Assembly: GCA_965213905.1 (NCBI GenBank)
Contig: OZ243922.1
Coordinates: 992,001-1,056,000, forward strand
Length of the DNA: 64,000 bases
Source: SIRX01 sp965213905
Lineage (GTDB): Bacteria; Actinomycetota; Rubrobacteria; Rubrobacterales; Rubrobacteraceae
Direction: 5' to 3'
Positions 8,275 to 16,528 of this stretch are shown one piece after another. Position numbers and translations under genes: made by a program. The first letter of the stretch is position 1, and the number at the start of each line of letters is the position of its first letter. Below the pieces are notes generated by a model that worked only from the letters and a program-made list of their open reading frames with translations, was not told the DNA's origin and did not search any database.

Positions 8275-8986
8275 CCCGCCGGACGCCTACTGGAAAAAAG
8301 ACGTGGCGCTCTTTTTCGGCAAAAAGTTCGCGCTTCTCATAAAGATGATCTACCCGCTCGCGATCATCGGCCCCGTCGCCGCCAGCGGCATACCGGAGCA
8401 GTATAAGGCCGCGGTTATCGGGATCGTGGCCGTGATGGCCGGCACGTTCGGCTCTGGCGAGAGCTTAACGGCGGATCTGAACGACGGCATCCTGGGGCGC
8501 GTCGCCCTTACCCCCATCCGGCCGCAGCGAATAGTCTTCGAGGTGCTCGCCGTCAACGCCGTTCTGGACTTCTTCCAACTCCTGCCGGCGCTGCTCGTCG
8601 CTTACCTGTTCAACCCGGCGCCTCCCGTGCTGCTCCTGGCTGCAACGTTCGGGGTGTTCGCGACGCTGGTAGCGGCGAACTGTATCGGCATCTTTATCGC
8701 CAACTTCACCACCTCCCCGGCGGACGTGTTGCTCTACGCCACGGCGATACTGTTCCCCCTGATCTACGTGTCCGGCTTTTTCCGCAACCAAAACCCGACC
8801 GGCATTTCGGCGTTTCTGAGGGACTTCGTCCCCTTCGCCTACATGAACGACGCCTTGCAGGCCGTCTTCGGCCTTTCTACCAACACGGCGCCGCTCGAAG
8901 TCTTTGTACTTCCCACGATCATCTGCGTAGTTCTTGCGGCCACCGTTTGCCTGACGGGCCCGCGCCTGCTCTCTCCCCGGTTGTAG
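8264..8986 (+). CDS. ABC-2 type transporter permease
   Basis: 240 residues with six hydrophobic segments and the usual ABC-2 permease layout: a cytoplasmic N-terminus with a coupling helix (YWKKDVALFFGKK), paired first spans, and a long segment before the last span (PFAYMNDALQAVFG). The ATG at 8264 lies inside the ATPase gene, so translation is coupled and the two form one exporter. The substrate is unknown; no resistance or biosynthesis gene adjoins. The short TADLNDGILGRVALTPIRP loop resembles permeases of antibiotic or lantibiotic export systems, but that is not specific. Confidence 0.82.
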   Translation: MRFNPPDAYWKKDVALFFGKKFALLIKMIYPLAIIGPVAASGIPEQYKAAVIGIVAVMAGTFGSGESLTADLNDGILGRVALTPIRPQRIVFEVLAVNAVLDFFQLLPALLVAYLFNPAPPVLLLAATFGVFATLVAANCIGIFIANFTTSPADVLLYATAILFPLIYVSGFFRNQNPTGISAFLRDFVPFAYMNDALQAVFGLSTNTAPLEVFVLPTIICVVLAATVCLTGPRLLSPRL

Positions 8987-8992
8987 CCGCCA

Positions 8993-9520
8993 CTATTCTT
9001 TTCGGAGCTTGTGGGCGGCCAAAACTTCGTCCGCCAGAAAAACGCCCTGCTCTATGGTTTCCCGAACGACCAGAGGGTCGTGGACGTTTTCTTGTATCTC
9101 CCGGTCGGCCCGGGTATAAGCCTCGAAAACCTCCGCCACCTGCGTGTCCGCAGAGAGACCGGGGTTCTCTTCGGCCAGGGCGTAAAGGGTCGTTACCTTA
9201 TGCGAGAAGAAGGTCATCATCTCGCCGGCGATCTCCTGTTTGTGCTCCCGGTTTCGGACCGTCAGGCCCGCCGCCAGCGGCAGCAATATAAAGTTTGACG
9301 CAAAGGCGATAAGACAGAACGCCGCCGCGGAGAACTTGGTCCAGGGCATCCCGAGGGCGTAGAAAAAGAGCAACGAGACCATCGTAAGCAGAACGGGAAC
9401 ACCGATCACACCGACCGCTATCCACGCGGCCGACCATACTTCCCGCCTAGCCGGAAGGTTCGTGTCGCGTTCTGAAAACTCTCTCAAAGAATACCCGTCC
9501 GCGATTTCACCCTTTGCCAC
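8993..9520 (-). CDS. two-span membrane protein of unknown function
   Basis: 175 residues. A soluble N-terminus of about 30 residues is followed by two hydrophobic spans (AVGVIGVPVLLTMVSLLFFY and FCLIAFASNFILLPLAAGL) and a charged, probably cytoplasmic helical tail of about 90 residues. The GTG at 9520 has no ribosome site; TAAAAT ends six bases before it, so the mRNA is probably leaderless. It converges with the ABC permease. I do not recognise a family. Confidence 0.6.
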   Translation of the reverse strand: MAKGEIADGYSLREFSERDTNLPARREVWSAAWIAVGVIGVPVLLTMVSLLFFYALGMPWTKFSAAAFCLIAFASNFILLPLAAGLTVRNREHKQEIAGEMMTFFSHKVTTLYALAEENPGLSADTQVAEVFEAYTRADREIQENVHDPLVVRETIEQGVFLADEVLAAHKLRKE

Positions 9521-9526
9521 AACCGG

Positions 9527-9532
9527 ATTTTA
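9527..9532 (-). promoter_or_regulatory. -10 element TAAAAT of a leaderless transcript
   Basis: On the minus strand TAAAAT is followed by CCGGTT and then the GTG start at 9520. The spacing of six bases matches the other leaderless starts in the window. Confidence 0.5.
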
Positions 9533-9540
9533 TCATTGAA

Positions 9541-9557
9541 ACGACGAATGACGTCGT
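9541..9557. promoter_or_regulatory. inverted repeat overlapping the -35 region
   Basis: ACGACG and CGTCGT flank a five-base spacer, giving a perfect 6-bp inverted repeat centred about 20 bases upstream of the -10 box of the membrane protein gene. The position suits a repressor operator; which protein binds is unknown. Confidence 0.35.
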
Positions 9558-9609
9558 CCTAACCTTATCCCTGACCTCCTGGACGTCATGAAAAGTGCCG
9601 TAGGCCTTT

Positions 9610-11901
9610 CTAGCAAGAGCCCGAGGCGCCGTTCCACCCCGTCCTCGATTGCAAGAGGTATGCGGAAGCCTCGTTGACCGGCAGTGGTCTCGCGAAGTGA
9701 TAGCCCTGGGCCAGGTCGCAACCCATCTTCCTCAGACGAGAAAGCTGCCCTTCGGTCTCCACACCCTCGGCCACAACCTCCATGTTCATGGCCCGTGCGA
9801 GGCCTACAATGGCTGAGATCACCGTTGTGCTACCAGAGTCATCTCCTACTTCGTCGTCGGGTTCGGGGCCCAGTTGCGCGATAAAAGAGCGATCTATCTT
9901 CAAGTAGTCTACGGGCAGGCGCGTCAGGTAGCTCAGGGAAGAGTATCCGGTGCCGAAATCGTCTACGGCGAGCTTGACCCCGAGGCGCCTGAGATCCTTC
10001 AGGAGCGATACCGAGGGACCAGCGTCTTCAATAAGGATACTCTCCGTTATTTCGAGGCCTAGAACGTCGGGGGTGAGCCCCTTTTCGTCAAGGATGCCGG
10101 ATATGTGGCGTACGAGGTCGGGCTCGTGGAACTGGCGCGCCGAGAGGTTTACCCACACTACCGGCGCGGAGGCTACGGGAAAACTTTCCCCCGTATCCGG
10201 CCGGCGTTCTGTCCACTGCTCACGCCAGCGTGCGGCTTGATCCAGGGCTGTTCGTAACACCTGGTAACCGAGATCGACGACCAAACCCGTCTCCTCCGCC
10301 AGTGGAATGAAATCTGCCGGGGACAGGAGGCCCTGCTCGGGGTGCCGCCATCTGGCGAGCGCCTCGACCCCCACCGCTTGGTTGCTCTGTAAGGAAACCT
10401 TCGGCTGATAGAAAACCTCGATCTCTTCCCGCGCCAGCGCGCGCCTGAGATCCCCCTCCAGTTTGACGCGCGCGCCGGCCTCTCGACCCATCCGCTCCTC
10501 GTAGACGACGTAACGGGCTTTTCCCCATTTTTTAGCCTCGTACATCGCGAGGTCCGCCTGTCTCAGTAAGGTTCCGGCTTCCTTCACAGGCCGTCCGCCA
10601 AAGGCAGTAACCTTTTTGTTCAGGGCTATTCCCACGCTGACGGTGACGAATATCTCCTGGCCCGAGATGGAAAACGGGGCATCGAAACCCTGGAGGATCC
10701 TCTCGGAGGTCCGGGCGGCTTTTTCCTCGTCTACCTCTTCGAGCAGGACAACGAACTCGTCCCCGGTAAACCTCGCCAGCGTGTCGGCCGGCCTCAAACG
10801 GTTACCGATACGGCCGGCGGCTTCGACCAGCAGCCGGTCGCCGGCTTCGTGGCCCAGAGAATCGTTGACCCGCTTTAAGTCGTCCAGGTCGAGAAAGAGA
10901 ACCGCGACCCCTCTGTACGAGCTTCGACCCGGAACACCGCCTCGCCCAGCCTCGATTATGGAACTTCGTTCCGGGTCCCACTCCGGGTCCCACCCCGGGT
11001 TCTGGCCGGTATTCCGTGCCGGGCGACGCTCCAAGCGGACGAAAGCCTGTTCGAGCCTGTCCATAAACAGCGTCCGGTTGGGCAGGTCTGTCAGGGTATC
11101 GTGGAGTGCCCTATAGACGAGCGTTTCTTCCATGTTCTTACGCCCGGTAACGTCGTCCAACATGAGCGTTACCTCGGTGATTTCCCCGGAACTATCTTGT
11201 AGCGGGTACACCACGCCCTCGAGCCATTTCGGCTCTCCCTCGCGTCCCGCGCGGGCCGGGTCAAACAATAGCGGTGGTATCTTCGCTTCGACACCGGACA
11301 CGCCACCTTCCACGTACGGCAGTAAACCCGCCACGCGCAACAGCTCGTCTTCAAAGACGTTGGCGCCCTCTGCCTCCTCACCTTCGTCGAGGTACCATAG
11401 CCGATTCCAGGATTCGTTTGCCCTTATGGACTTACCGTCGGGGGCGAAGACGTGGATGGAGAGGGGTGACTGCTCTACTACCGCCCGGAAACGCCTCTCG
11501 GAGACTCCGGAAGCTTCTTCGACCCTCTTGAGTTCGCTTACGTCTTCGAGAATACCCAGTGCAAAAGGGCGCTCCCCTTCTTCACCCTCGATGCGGGAAA
11601 CCGATAGCCGGCCCCACATGATGCCGCCGTCCTTTTTAACGTAGCGTTTTTCGATTTGGAACCCCGGGCCCCCACCATACAAAAGCTCCCGGTAAAGCTC
11701 GGCATCCTTCTCGGCATCTTCGGGATAGATAAAGTTCCGGCGGAGCATCCCCCGAAGTTCTTCTTCTCCGTAACCGAGCATCTTCTGGAAAGCCCGGTTG
11801 CTCTTTAAAAGCCTTCCCTCAGCGTCCTTTACCACCATACCCACGGGCGCCCCCTCGAAGGTTGCCTTGAACCCTCTCGAAGAGCCCAAAAAATCCTTCA
11901 T
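9610..11901 (-). CDS. PAS-PAS-GGDEF-EAL cyclic-di-GMP turnover protein
   Basis: 763 residues: two PAS domains (about 1-130 and 140-255), GGDEF (about 265-470) and EAL (about 480-755), with no membrane span. The EAL domain looks active: VEALARW, NLSARQF, EITES, DDFGTGYSSL, KIDRSFI, EGVET and the QGYHFARPL glutamine are all present. The GGDEF signature reads TGDEF, with the RPAD inhibitory site five residues before it, so cyclase activity may be lost and the domain may act as a GTP or c-di-GMP sensor. About 35 extra residues, including GWDPEWDPER, are inserted early in the GGDEF domain. Most likely a cytoplasmic phosphodiesterase controlled by PAS ligands. Confidence 0.88.
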   Translation of the reverse strand: MKDFLGSSRGFKATFEGAPVGMVVKDAEGRLLKSNRAFQKMLGYGEEELRGMLRRNFIYPEDAEKDAELYRELLYGGGPGFQIEKRYVKKDGGIMWGRLSVSRIEGEEGERPFALGILEDVSELKRVEEASGVSERRFRAVVEQSPLSIHVFAPDGKSIRANESWNRLWYLDEGEEAEGANVFEDELLRVAGLLPYVEGGVSGVEAKIPPLLFDPARAGREGEPKWLEGVVYPLQDSSGEITEVTLMLDDVTGRKNMEETLVYRALHDTLTDLPNRTLFMDRLEQAFVRLERRPARNTGQNPGWDPEWDPERSSIIEAGRGGVPGRSSYRGVAVLFLDLDDLKRVNDSLGHEAGDRLLVEAAGRIGNRLRPADTLARFTGDEFVVLLEEVDEEKAARTSERILQGFDAPFSISGQEIFVTVSVGIALNKKVTAFGGRPVKEAGTLLRQADLAMYEAKKWGKARYVVYEERMGREAGARVKLEGDLRRALAREEIEVFYQPKVSLQSNQAVGVEALARWRHPEQGLLSPADFIPLAEETGLVVDLGYQVLRTALDQAARWREQWTERRPDTGESFPVASAPVVWVNLSARQFHEPDLVRHISGILDEKGLTPDVLGLEITESILIEDAGPSVSLLKDLRRLGVKLAVDDFGTGYSSLSYLTRLPVDYLKIDRSFIAQLGPEPDDEVGDDSGSTTVISAIVGLARAMNMEVVAEGVETEGQLSRLRKMGCDLAQGYHFARPLPVNEASAYLLQSRTGWNGASGSC

Positions 11902-12172
11902 GACCGAGAGGCTTTCTCGCGGACCTTCACGAACTTAAAGTGGTTTCCTCGCAAGCTCTGGAGCGCAAAAGGCTCTCCGAAACGTCCCTCCTCGTATACT
12001 TCCTCCTGCAACATGGCCGCCGTTCCCTTTGCACGCTCGTTCTTGTATGTACGCTATCTTCTAACGGGGATGAGTAGAGACTCTAGCGGCCTCCACCAAT
12101 CGATGTGTATAGTTATTTAGTCTACACCGTCTCGTGCCGGTACGTCCTGACACAAAGAGTATGTCCGGCATT

Positions 12173-12985
12173 TTATCCTTCGCCCCACCGCGGGTCTTTT
12201 AGTCCGGCCCGGCAACGCCGCTCCAGGTACTTCTGCGCCCGCCAGCGCGCGAGGGGACGCGGACGCTTGCCGAGCGTCCGCGTCCCCTCGCGGTTCGTCA
12301 CGTCCAGGCGGCCGTTCTCCAGCCGCCCCGAGAGACGCAGTGCGGCGTGTTGCTCCAGGTCCGGTATCGAGAAGTCGTGGTGGAGCAAGGCCGCCGGGAC
12401 GCCGCCGGGCAACTCTGTGCCGGGTGGGAGCGGGCTTACCGCCGGGCGTCCGGCCTCCCAGTCTTCGACCCGGACGGCGCCGGAAGAAATATCTTCGCCT
12501 GTTTTCCAGGCGAGGACGCCGTGGTCCGGCCCGGCGCGGCGGGCGATGGGTTGTAGGGTCTTGATCTCGGTGAAGCGCAGGATCAGGCGCGGCACGTACC
12601 ACCAGTTGTCGCGCCGCAGCACGAGGCTCCCGATGAGCTGCCGCGAGGGGCCGTACTTGCGGAGTTCCCAGTACAGAAGCTCCTCCAAAAACAGGTCTCC
12701 CTCCGGGTCCGGCACCACCTCCATCATCCCTTCCACGACGAGCGGGCTCCACCCCACGCGGGCCAGCCGCGAGTCGGAGAAGGCCAGGGATACCCGCGGG
12801 GACATCTCCAACTTGCGGGCGAGGTCTATCCGGGAGTACGGAAGCGCGAAGGACGGCTCCTTCTGCATGAGCAGCGGCGTGAGGGGTTCGATACAGGGTG
12901 AGCCGTCCGGGTCCAGGTAGGAAAGCTCGGCGACGGCGGCCGTCTCGGCCGAGGTGCGGAGGGTTTGCAGGTCGTATACGGCCAT
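12173..12985 (-). CDS. protein with PNPOx-like split-barrel N-terminus, function unknown
   Basis: 270 residues if the ATG at 12985 is used. The first 150 residues (AVAELSYLDPDGSPCIEPL, later RVSLAFSDSR) resemble the flavin-binding split barrel of pyridoxamine-5-phosphate-oxidase-like proteins. The rest matches nothing I know, and the last 60 residues are unusually rich in Arg. The frame runs on upstream to 13078 without homology; there is no clear ribosome site at either start. It is divergent from cstA, 111 bases away. Confidence 0.55.
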   Translation of the reverse strand: MAVYDLQTLRTSAETAAVAELSYLDPDGSPCIEPLTPLLMQKEPSFALPYSRIDLARKLEMSPRVSLAFSDSRLARVGWSPLVVEGMMEVVPDPEGDLFLEELLYWELRKYGPSRQLIGSLVLRRDNWWYVPRLILRFTEIKTLQPIARRAGPDHGVLAWKTGEDISSGAVRVEDWEAGRPAVSPLPPGTELPGGVPAALLHHDFSIPDLEQHAALRLSGRLENGRLDVTNREGTRTLGKRPRPLARWRAQKYLERRCRAGLKDPRWGEG

Positions 12986-13020
12986 GGGGTTGTAATGATA
13001 AACCTCAAAGACTATAGTGG

Positions 13021-13048
13021 CCCTAGCGGAGTTAGGTCCGCCATAGGG
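13021..13048. promoter_or_regulatory. hairpin in the cstA leader region
   Basis: CCCTAGCGGA and TCCGC-CA-TAGGG form a 10-bp stem with a two-base bulge and a six-base loop, 49 bases before the cstA start. It is not followed by a T-run on either strand, so it is more likely an operator or mRNA control element than a terminator. Confidence 0.4.
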
Positions 13049-13096
13049 TAGATACCAGGGGATAAAGCACAGGACCAAAATAAGGAGGAGTAGGAA

Positions 13097-14815
13097 ATGC
13101 CGGCGATATTCGTGGTCGTTGTCGTACTGGTCGCTTTCTTTTTGGCTTACACGTTTTACTCGAAGTACCTCGCGGAGAAAGTCTACGCTTTAGACAAGTC
13201 TTTCGAGACCCCGGCGCACGAGTTCGAGGACGGCGTGGACTACGTGCCGACGAACAAACACGTGTTGTTCGGGCACCACTTCACTTCCGTTGCCGGGGCG
13301 GCGCCTATTGTGGGGCCGGCGATCGCGGCGTTCTGGGGCTGGCTGCCGGCGCTGTTGTGGATCACCTTCGGCACCATCTTCGCCGCCGGGGTCCACGACT
13401 TCGGTTCGCTGGTCGTTTCGGTCAGGAACAAGGGACGTAATATAGGAACGCTTTCTTCGGACGTTATAAGCAACCGGGCGCGCACTTTGTTCCTGATCAT
13501 CTTGTTCTTCCTGCTAACGCTCGTGAACGCGGTCTTCGGGGTCGTTATGGCGATTCTGTTCGAGGCGAACCCGGGGGCGGTAATACCGGCCGTGGCGATC
13601 ATCCCGATAGCCATAGTTATCGGGCAGTACGCCTACCGGGGACGCGGCCCGATCCTGGTTCCGGCCCTCGTGGCCGTGGCGCTCTTGTACGCCCTGATCC
13701 CGGTCGGCCAGGCGCTGCCGATTCAGGTGGATGGGTTGGCGGGCATCTTCGGCCTCGAACCACGGACGATGTGGGTCATCCTGATCTTCGCTTACACCTG
13801 GTTCGCCTCCCGGCTGCCGGTGTGGCTTCTCTTGCAGCCGCGGGACTACATAAACTCCTTCCAACTCTTCGTGGCTTTGGGTGTGATCTTCCTCGGCATA
13901 GCCGTGGGTTTCGACACCATCGCGGCCCCGGCCGTCAACCCGGACGTGCCGGCGGACTCGCCGAGCATCTTCCCGTTCTTGTTTATAACCATCGCCTGCG
14001 GTGCGATCTCCGGCTTCCACACCCTGGTCGCCTCCGGCACTTCCTCCAAGCAGCTAGACAACGAGGAAGACGCCCGGTACGTGGGCTACATGGGCGCTTT
14101 GGGCGAAGGTTCGCTGGCCCTCGGCTCGCTCTTGGCGGTTACGGCGGGCCTCGGGGCGACCGCCGCGTGGCAGCAAAGCTACCCCGATTTCGCCACCGCT
14201 TCGGACGGGGCGGTCGGGTACTTTACCCAGGGCGTCGGCAGCTTCGCCGGCAACCTCGGCATCCCGGAAACCGCGGGCGTTATCTTCGCGGCGGTCGTGG
14301 TCATAACGTTCGCCGGCACCACGATGGACACCGGCATCCGGCTCCAAAGGTACATCATCCAGGAGATTGGGGAGATCACAAACATAAGGCCCCTCACCCG
14401 CAACGTAACGCTTACGACCACCATCGGCGTCCTGATACCGCTGGGCCTCGCGCTCTATCCGGGCGGCGACCGCGGCGGGGAGGCCGGCTTTGTCTTTGGC
14501 TACCTGTGGCGGCTATTCGGTACCACCAACCAGCTCACCGCCGGGCTCGCGCTCACCGTGATCGCGATCTACGTCTTCACCCGGGGGCGCAACTTCATAG
14601 TCCAGATCATACCGCTCGTCTTCCTGCTCTCGATGACGATATTCGCGCTCTTTATCCAGTTGGTAGAGTTCTTCAATGAAGGCTCTTGGCTGCTGCTGGT
14701 GATTGACGCGATCATCTTTATCCTCTCCGTGTGGCTGATAGTCGAGGCTGTAGCCGCCTTTAACCGGGCGCGGGGACAGCGGGCTCGCCAAGAGCGCGGA
14801 ACCACCCCGCGGTAA
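13097..14815 (+). CDS. cstA: CstA-family peptide/pyruvate transporter
   Basis: 572 residues, nearly all membrane-embedded, with CstA landmarks: TPAHEFEDGVDYVPTNKHVLFGHHF is split across an N-terminal segment that keeps the family DGVDYVPT and FGHHF motifs, then AGAAPIVGPA, FGTIFAAGVHDF and FHTLVASGTSSKQL. CstA (BtsT/YjiY in E. coli) takes up peptides or pyruvate during carbon limitation. It is shorter than the E. coli protein (about 700) because the C-terminal membrane part is reduced. The ATG follows AAGGAGGAG. The next gene starts 13 bases later with its own good ribosome site, so cstA heads a four-gene operon with CC-motif proteins and an ArsA-like ATPase. Confidence 0.92.
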   Translation: MPAIFVVVVVLVAFFLAYTFYSKYLAEKVYALDKSFETPAHEFEDGVDYVPTNKHVLFGHHFTSVAGAAPIVGPAIAAFWGWLPALLWITFGTIFAAGVHDFGSLVVSVRNKGRNIGTLSSDVISNRARTLFLIILFFLLTLVNAVFGVVMAILFEANPGAVIPAVAIIPIAIVIGQYAYRGRGPILVPALVAVALLYALIPVGQALPIQVDGLAGIFGLEPRTMWVILIFAYTWFASRLPVWLLLQPRDYINSFQLFVALGVIFLGIAVGFDTIAAPAVNPDVPADSPSIFPFLFITIACGAISGFHTLVASGTSSKQLDNEEDARYVGYMGALGEGSLALGSLLAVTAGLGATAAWQQSYPDFATASDGAVGYFTQGVGSFAGNLGIPETAGVIFAAVVVITFAGTTMDTGIRLQRYIIQEIGEITNIRPLTRNVTLTTTIGVLIPLGLALYPGGDRGGEAGFVFGYLWRLFGTTNQLTAGLALTVIAIYVFTRGRNFIVQIIPLVFLLSMTIFALFIQLVEFFNEGSWLLLVIDAIIFILSVWLIVEAVAAFNRARGQRARQERGTTPR

Positions 14816-14828
14816 GGAGGCGAGCTTT

Positions 14829-15253
14829 ATGCACCGCATCATCCTGGTCCGCGAGTGGGACTCCCAGACGGCGGCCTCGGGCTGCTGCGGCCGGCTCGGC
14901 GGCGAAAACAACGAACTCGGCGATCCCGGCACCTACCGCCACAACCGCGAGGAGATGGAGAAGATGGGCAAGGTCTACCGGGCGCTACGCAAAGACCTCT
15001 TCGACGAGGAGGTCGCGTTGACCGTCGTGGACCCGCGCAACATGGTCTGGCTCATCCCGTCGGTGCTCAAGGACGCCCGCAAAGAGGTCTCTCCATTCGC
15101 GAGACCTTCAGGCAGGTAAACCGCGGCGTCTCCTACAACGCCGTGATCCTGGACGGCAAAGTCCTATTCTCCGGCCACATTCCCGGGCCGGACGAGGCAG
15201 TATCCGCGGTGCGCTCTGAACTGGACGAAATGGCGACGCCGGTGGGCGTTTGA
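14829..15253 (+). pseudogene. CC-motif thioredoxin-like protein, interrupted by a -1 frameshift
   Basis: Two frames together encode one protein of about 141 residues. Frame one gives residues 1-85 (REWDSQTAASGCCGRLGGEN, ending VLKDARK) and frame two, from about 15085, gives GLSIRETFRQVNRGVSYN, then VILDGKVLFSGHIPGPDEAV. Adding one A to the AAA at 15081-15083 restores continuity. The Cys-Cys pair near the N-terminus and the thioredoxin-like end recall ArsD-type metallochaperones, which hand arsenite to ArsA, but the likeness is structural reasoning, not a firm family match. RBS AAGGAGG precedes the ATG. It lies between cstA and the small CC-terminal gene. The break may be real or a homopolymer error. 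Confidence 0.6.
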
Positions 15254-15264
15254 AAGGAGCCTGA

Positions 15265-15531
15265 ATGTCGCCGAGCCTGCGGGAGATCTACGCCAAGATC
15301 AACGAGCTTAACGAGGAGTTTCTCGTCAGCAAGTGGCGCTCGGGGCTCCAGAAAGAGGCGAACCGCCAACAGGACGCCCTCATGGCGATGCTTTTTCTCG
15401 AAGCCCTCGGCGTACCAAACCCGACGGGCTACTACTCCCTGGCGCTCTACCCGGAGTTCGTCGAATCTTTCCACCAGTGGCACCGCCGGATGGGGATGGA
15501 GACCTTTCCCGAAGCCGGTTTTTGCTGTTGA
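15265..15531 (+). CDS. small protein ending Cys-Cys-stop (cory-CC-star-like)
   Basis: 88 residues, helical and soluble, ending FPEAGFCC directly before TGA. A C-terminal Cys-Cys is the hallmark of a small family I know as cory-CC-star, found beside ArsA-like ATPases; the name is from memory and should be checked. A C-terminal Cys-Cys is also found on the unrelated YbdD/YjiX proteins that accompany CstA and BtsT in enterobacteria. A role as metal or thiol carrier for the neighbouring ATPase is inferred. AAAGGAG precedes the ATG; the stop overlaps the TTG start of the ATPase gene. Confidence 0.68.
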   Translation: MSPSLREIYAKINELNEEFLVSKWRSGLQKEANRQQDALMAMLFLEALGVPNPTGYYSLALYPEFVESFHQWHRRMGMETFPEAGFCC

Positions 15532-16478
15532 GTGTGGGACCCGGCCAGCACCGCCTGGCCTTCTTCGGGGGCAAGGGCGGCGTCGGCAAAACTACCCTCG
15601 CCGCCGCCTTCGCCACCCTGTTGGCGGGCCGCGGAGAGAAGACCTTGCTCGTCTCCACCGACCCGGCCCACTCCACGGGCGACATCCTGGGGATGAAGCT
15701 CACGGGCGAGCCGCAGCACGTAGAGGGGAAGCTGTGGGCCGTCGAGATAGACGCCGAAAAGGATGCAGAGGAGTACATAGAGAAAATAAAGAAAGACGCA
15801 AAAAACTCCGTCAGCATCGAAGTGCAACCTACGGTCGAGCAGCACCTGGAGCTCGCAAAGAACAGCCCCGGCACCGAAGAATCGGCGCTCTTCGACCGGT
15901 TTGTGGACCTGATCGCGCTCTCCCCCGGCGAGTATGACCGCATCGTCTTCGACACCGCCCCGACCGGCCACACGTTGCGCCTGTTGGCGCTACCGGCCCT
16001 CCTGACCGCCTGGGCCGAAGGCATGGTGCGCCAGCGGGAGAAAGTCGCCGGGATGGAGCGGATGATGCGTAACCTGGCCGGTAGCGACGGGCCGGAGGGA
16101 GACCCGATCCTGGACCGCCTCCGGGAACGGCGGAACAAGTTCCATCACGCCCGCCACCGGCTGCTGGAGGATACGACCTTCTACCTGGTCCTCATCCCCG
16201 AACGGTTGCCGATAGAGGAGACGGATCGCGCCCTCAAAACTCTGACCGGCAATGATGTAAAGGTCGGGGCGCTATTGGTGAATCGTGTTTTTCCAGAGGC
16301 GGCGGATGGAGATTTCATGCGCTCGCGGTTGGAGCAGCAATTCGAGTATTTGGAAGAGATAGAAGACCGCTTCGGAGAGAAGCAAGTCGTCCGCATCGAG
16401 CAGGAGGCCCGGGACATTACCGAGCAGGAACAGCTAGGGCCGATTGTCCGACAGCTCGATAAAGCCGGTCTTGGCTGA
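15528..16478 (+). CDS. ArsA/GET3-family P-loop ATPase
   Basis: About 316 residues, one ATPase domain: deviant Walker A GGKGGVGKTT, switch I STDPAHS, and the switch II region VFDTAPTGHTLRLL. This is the fold of ArsA (arsenite efflux ATPase) and GET3. The product contains no cysteine, so it cannot bind metalloid by ArsA-type Cys residues itself; the two adjacent small proteins carry Cys-Cys pairs instead. There is no arsB/acr3 or arsR nearby. The start is TTG at 15528 (overlapping the upstream stop) or GTG at 15534; family homology begins right after. I infer that it works with CstA and the CC proteins rather than in arsenic resistance. Confidence 0.82.
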   Translation: MSVGPGQHRLAFFGGKGGVGKTTLAAAFATLLAGRGEKTLLVSTDPAHSTGDILGMKLTGEPQHVEGKLWAVEIDAEKDAEEYIEKIKKDAKNSVSIEVQPTVEQHLELAKNSPGTEESALFDRFVDLIALSPGEYDRIVFDTAPTGHTLRLLALPALLTAWAEGMVRQREKVAGMERMMRNLAGSDGPEGDPILDRLRERRNKFHHARHRLLEDTTFYLVLIPERLPIEETDRALKTLTGNDVKVGALLVNRVFPEAADGDFMRSRLEQQFEYLEEIEDRFGEKQVVRIEQEARDITEQEQLGPIVRQLDKAGLG

Positions 16479-16516
16479 TCCGAGTTCTCGCGGGTGAGGA
16501 TTTGGGGGCGGTACAC

Positions 16517-16522
16517 TATACT
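16517..16522 (+). promoter_or_regulatory. -10 element TATACT of a leaderless transcript
   Basis: TATACT is followed by six bases and then the ATG at 16529; there is no Shine-Dalgarno sequence in between. Confidence 0.6.
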
Positions 16523-16528
16523 GGTTGC

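Noticed and set aside
13771..14679. 302-codon open frame within cstA in another frame
   Set aside because: Arg/His-rich translation typical of a shifted frame; cstA homology covers it.
15528..16478. Arsenic-resistance ArsA
   Set aside because: No cysteine in the product, single ATPase domain and no arsB, acr3, arsC or arsR nearby.
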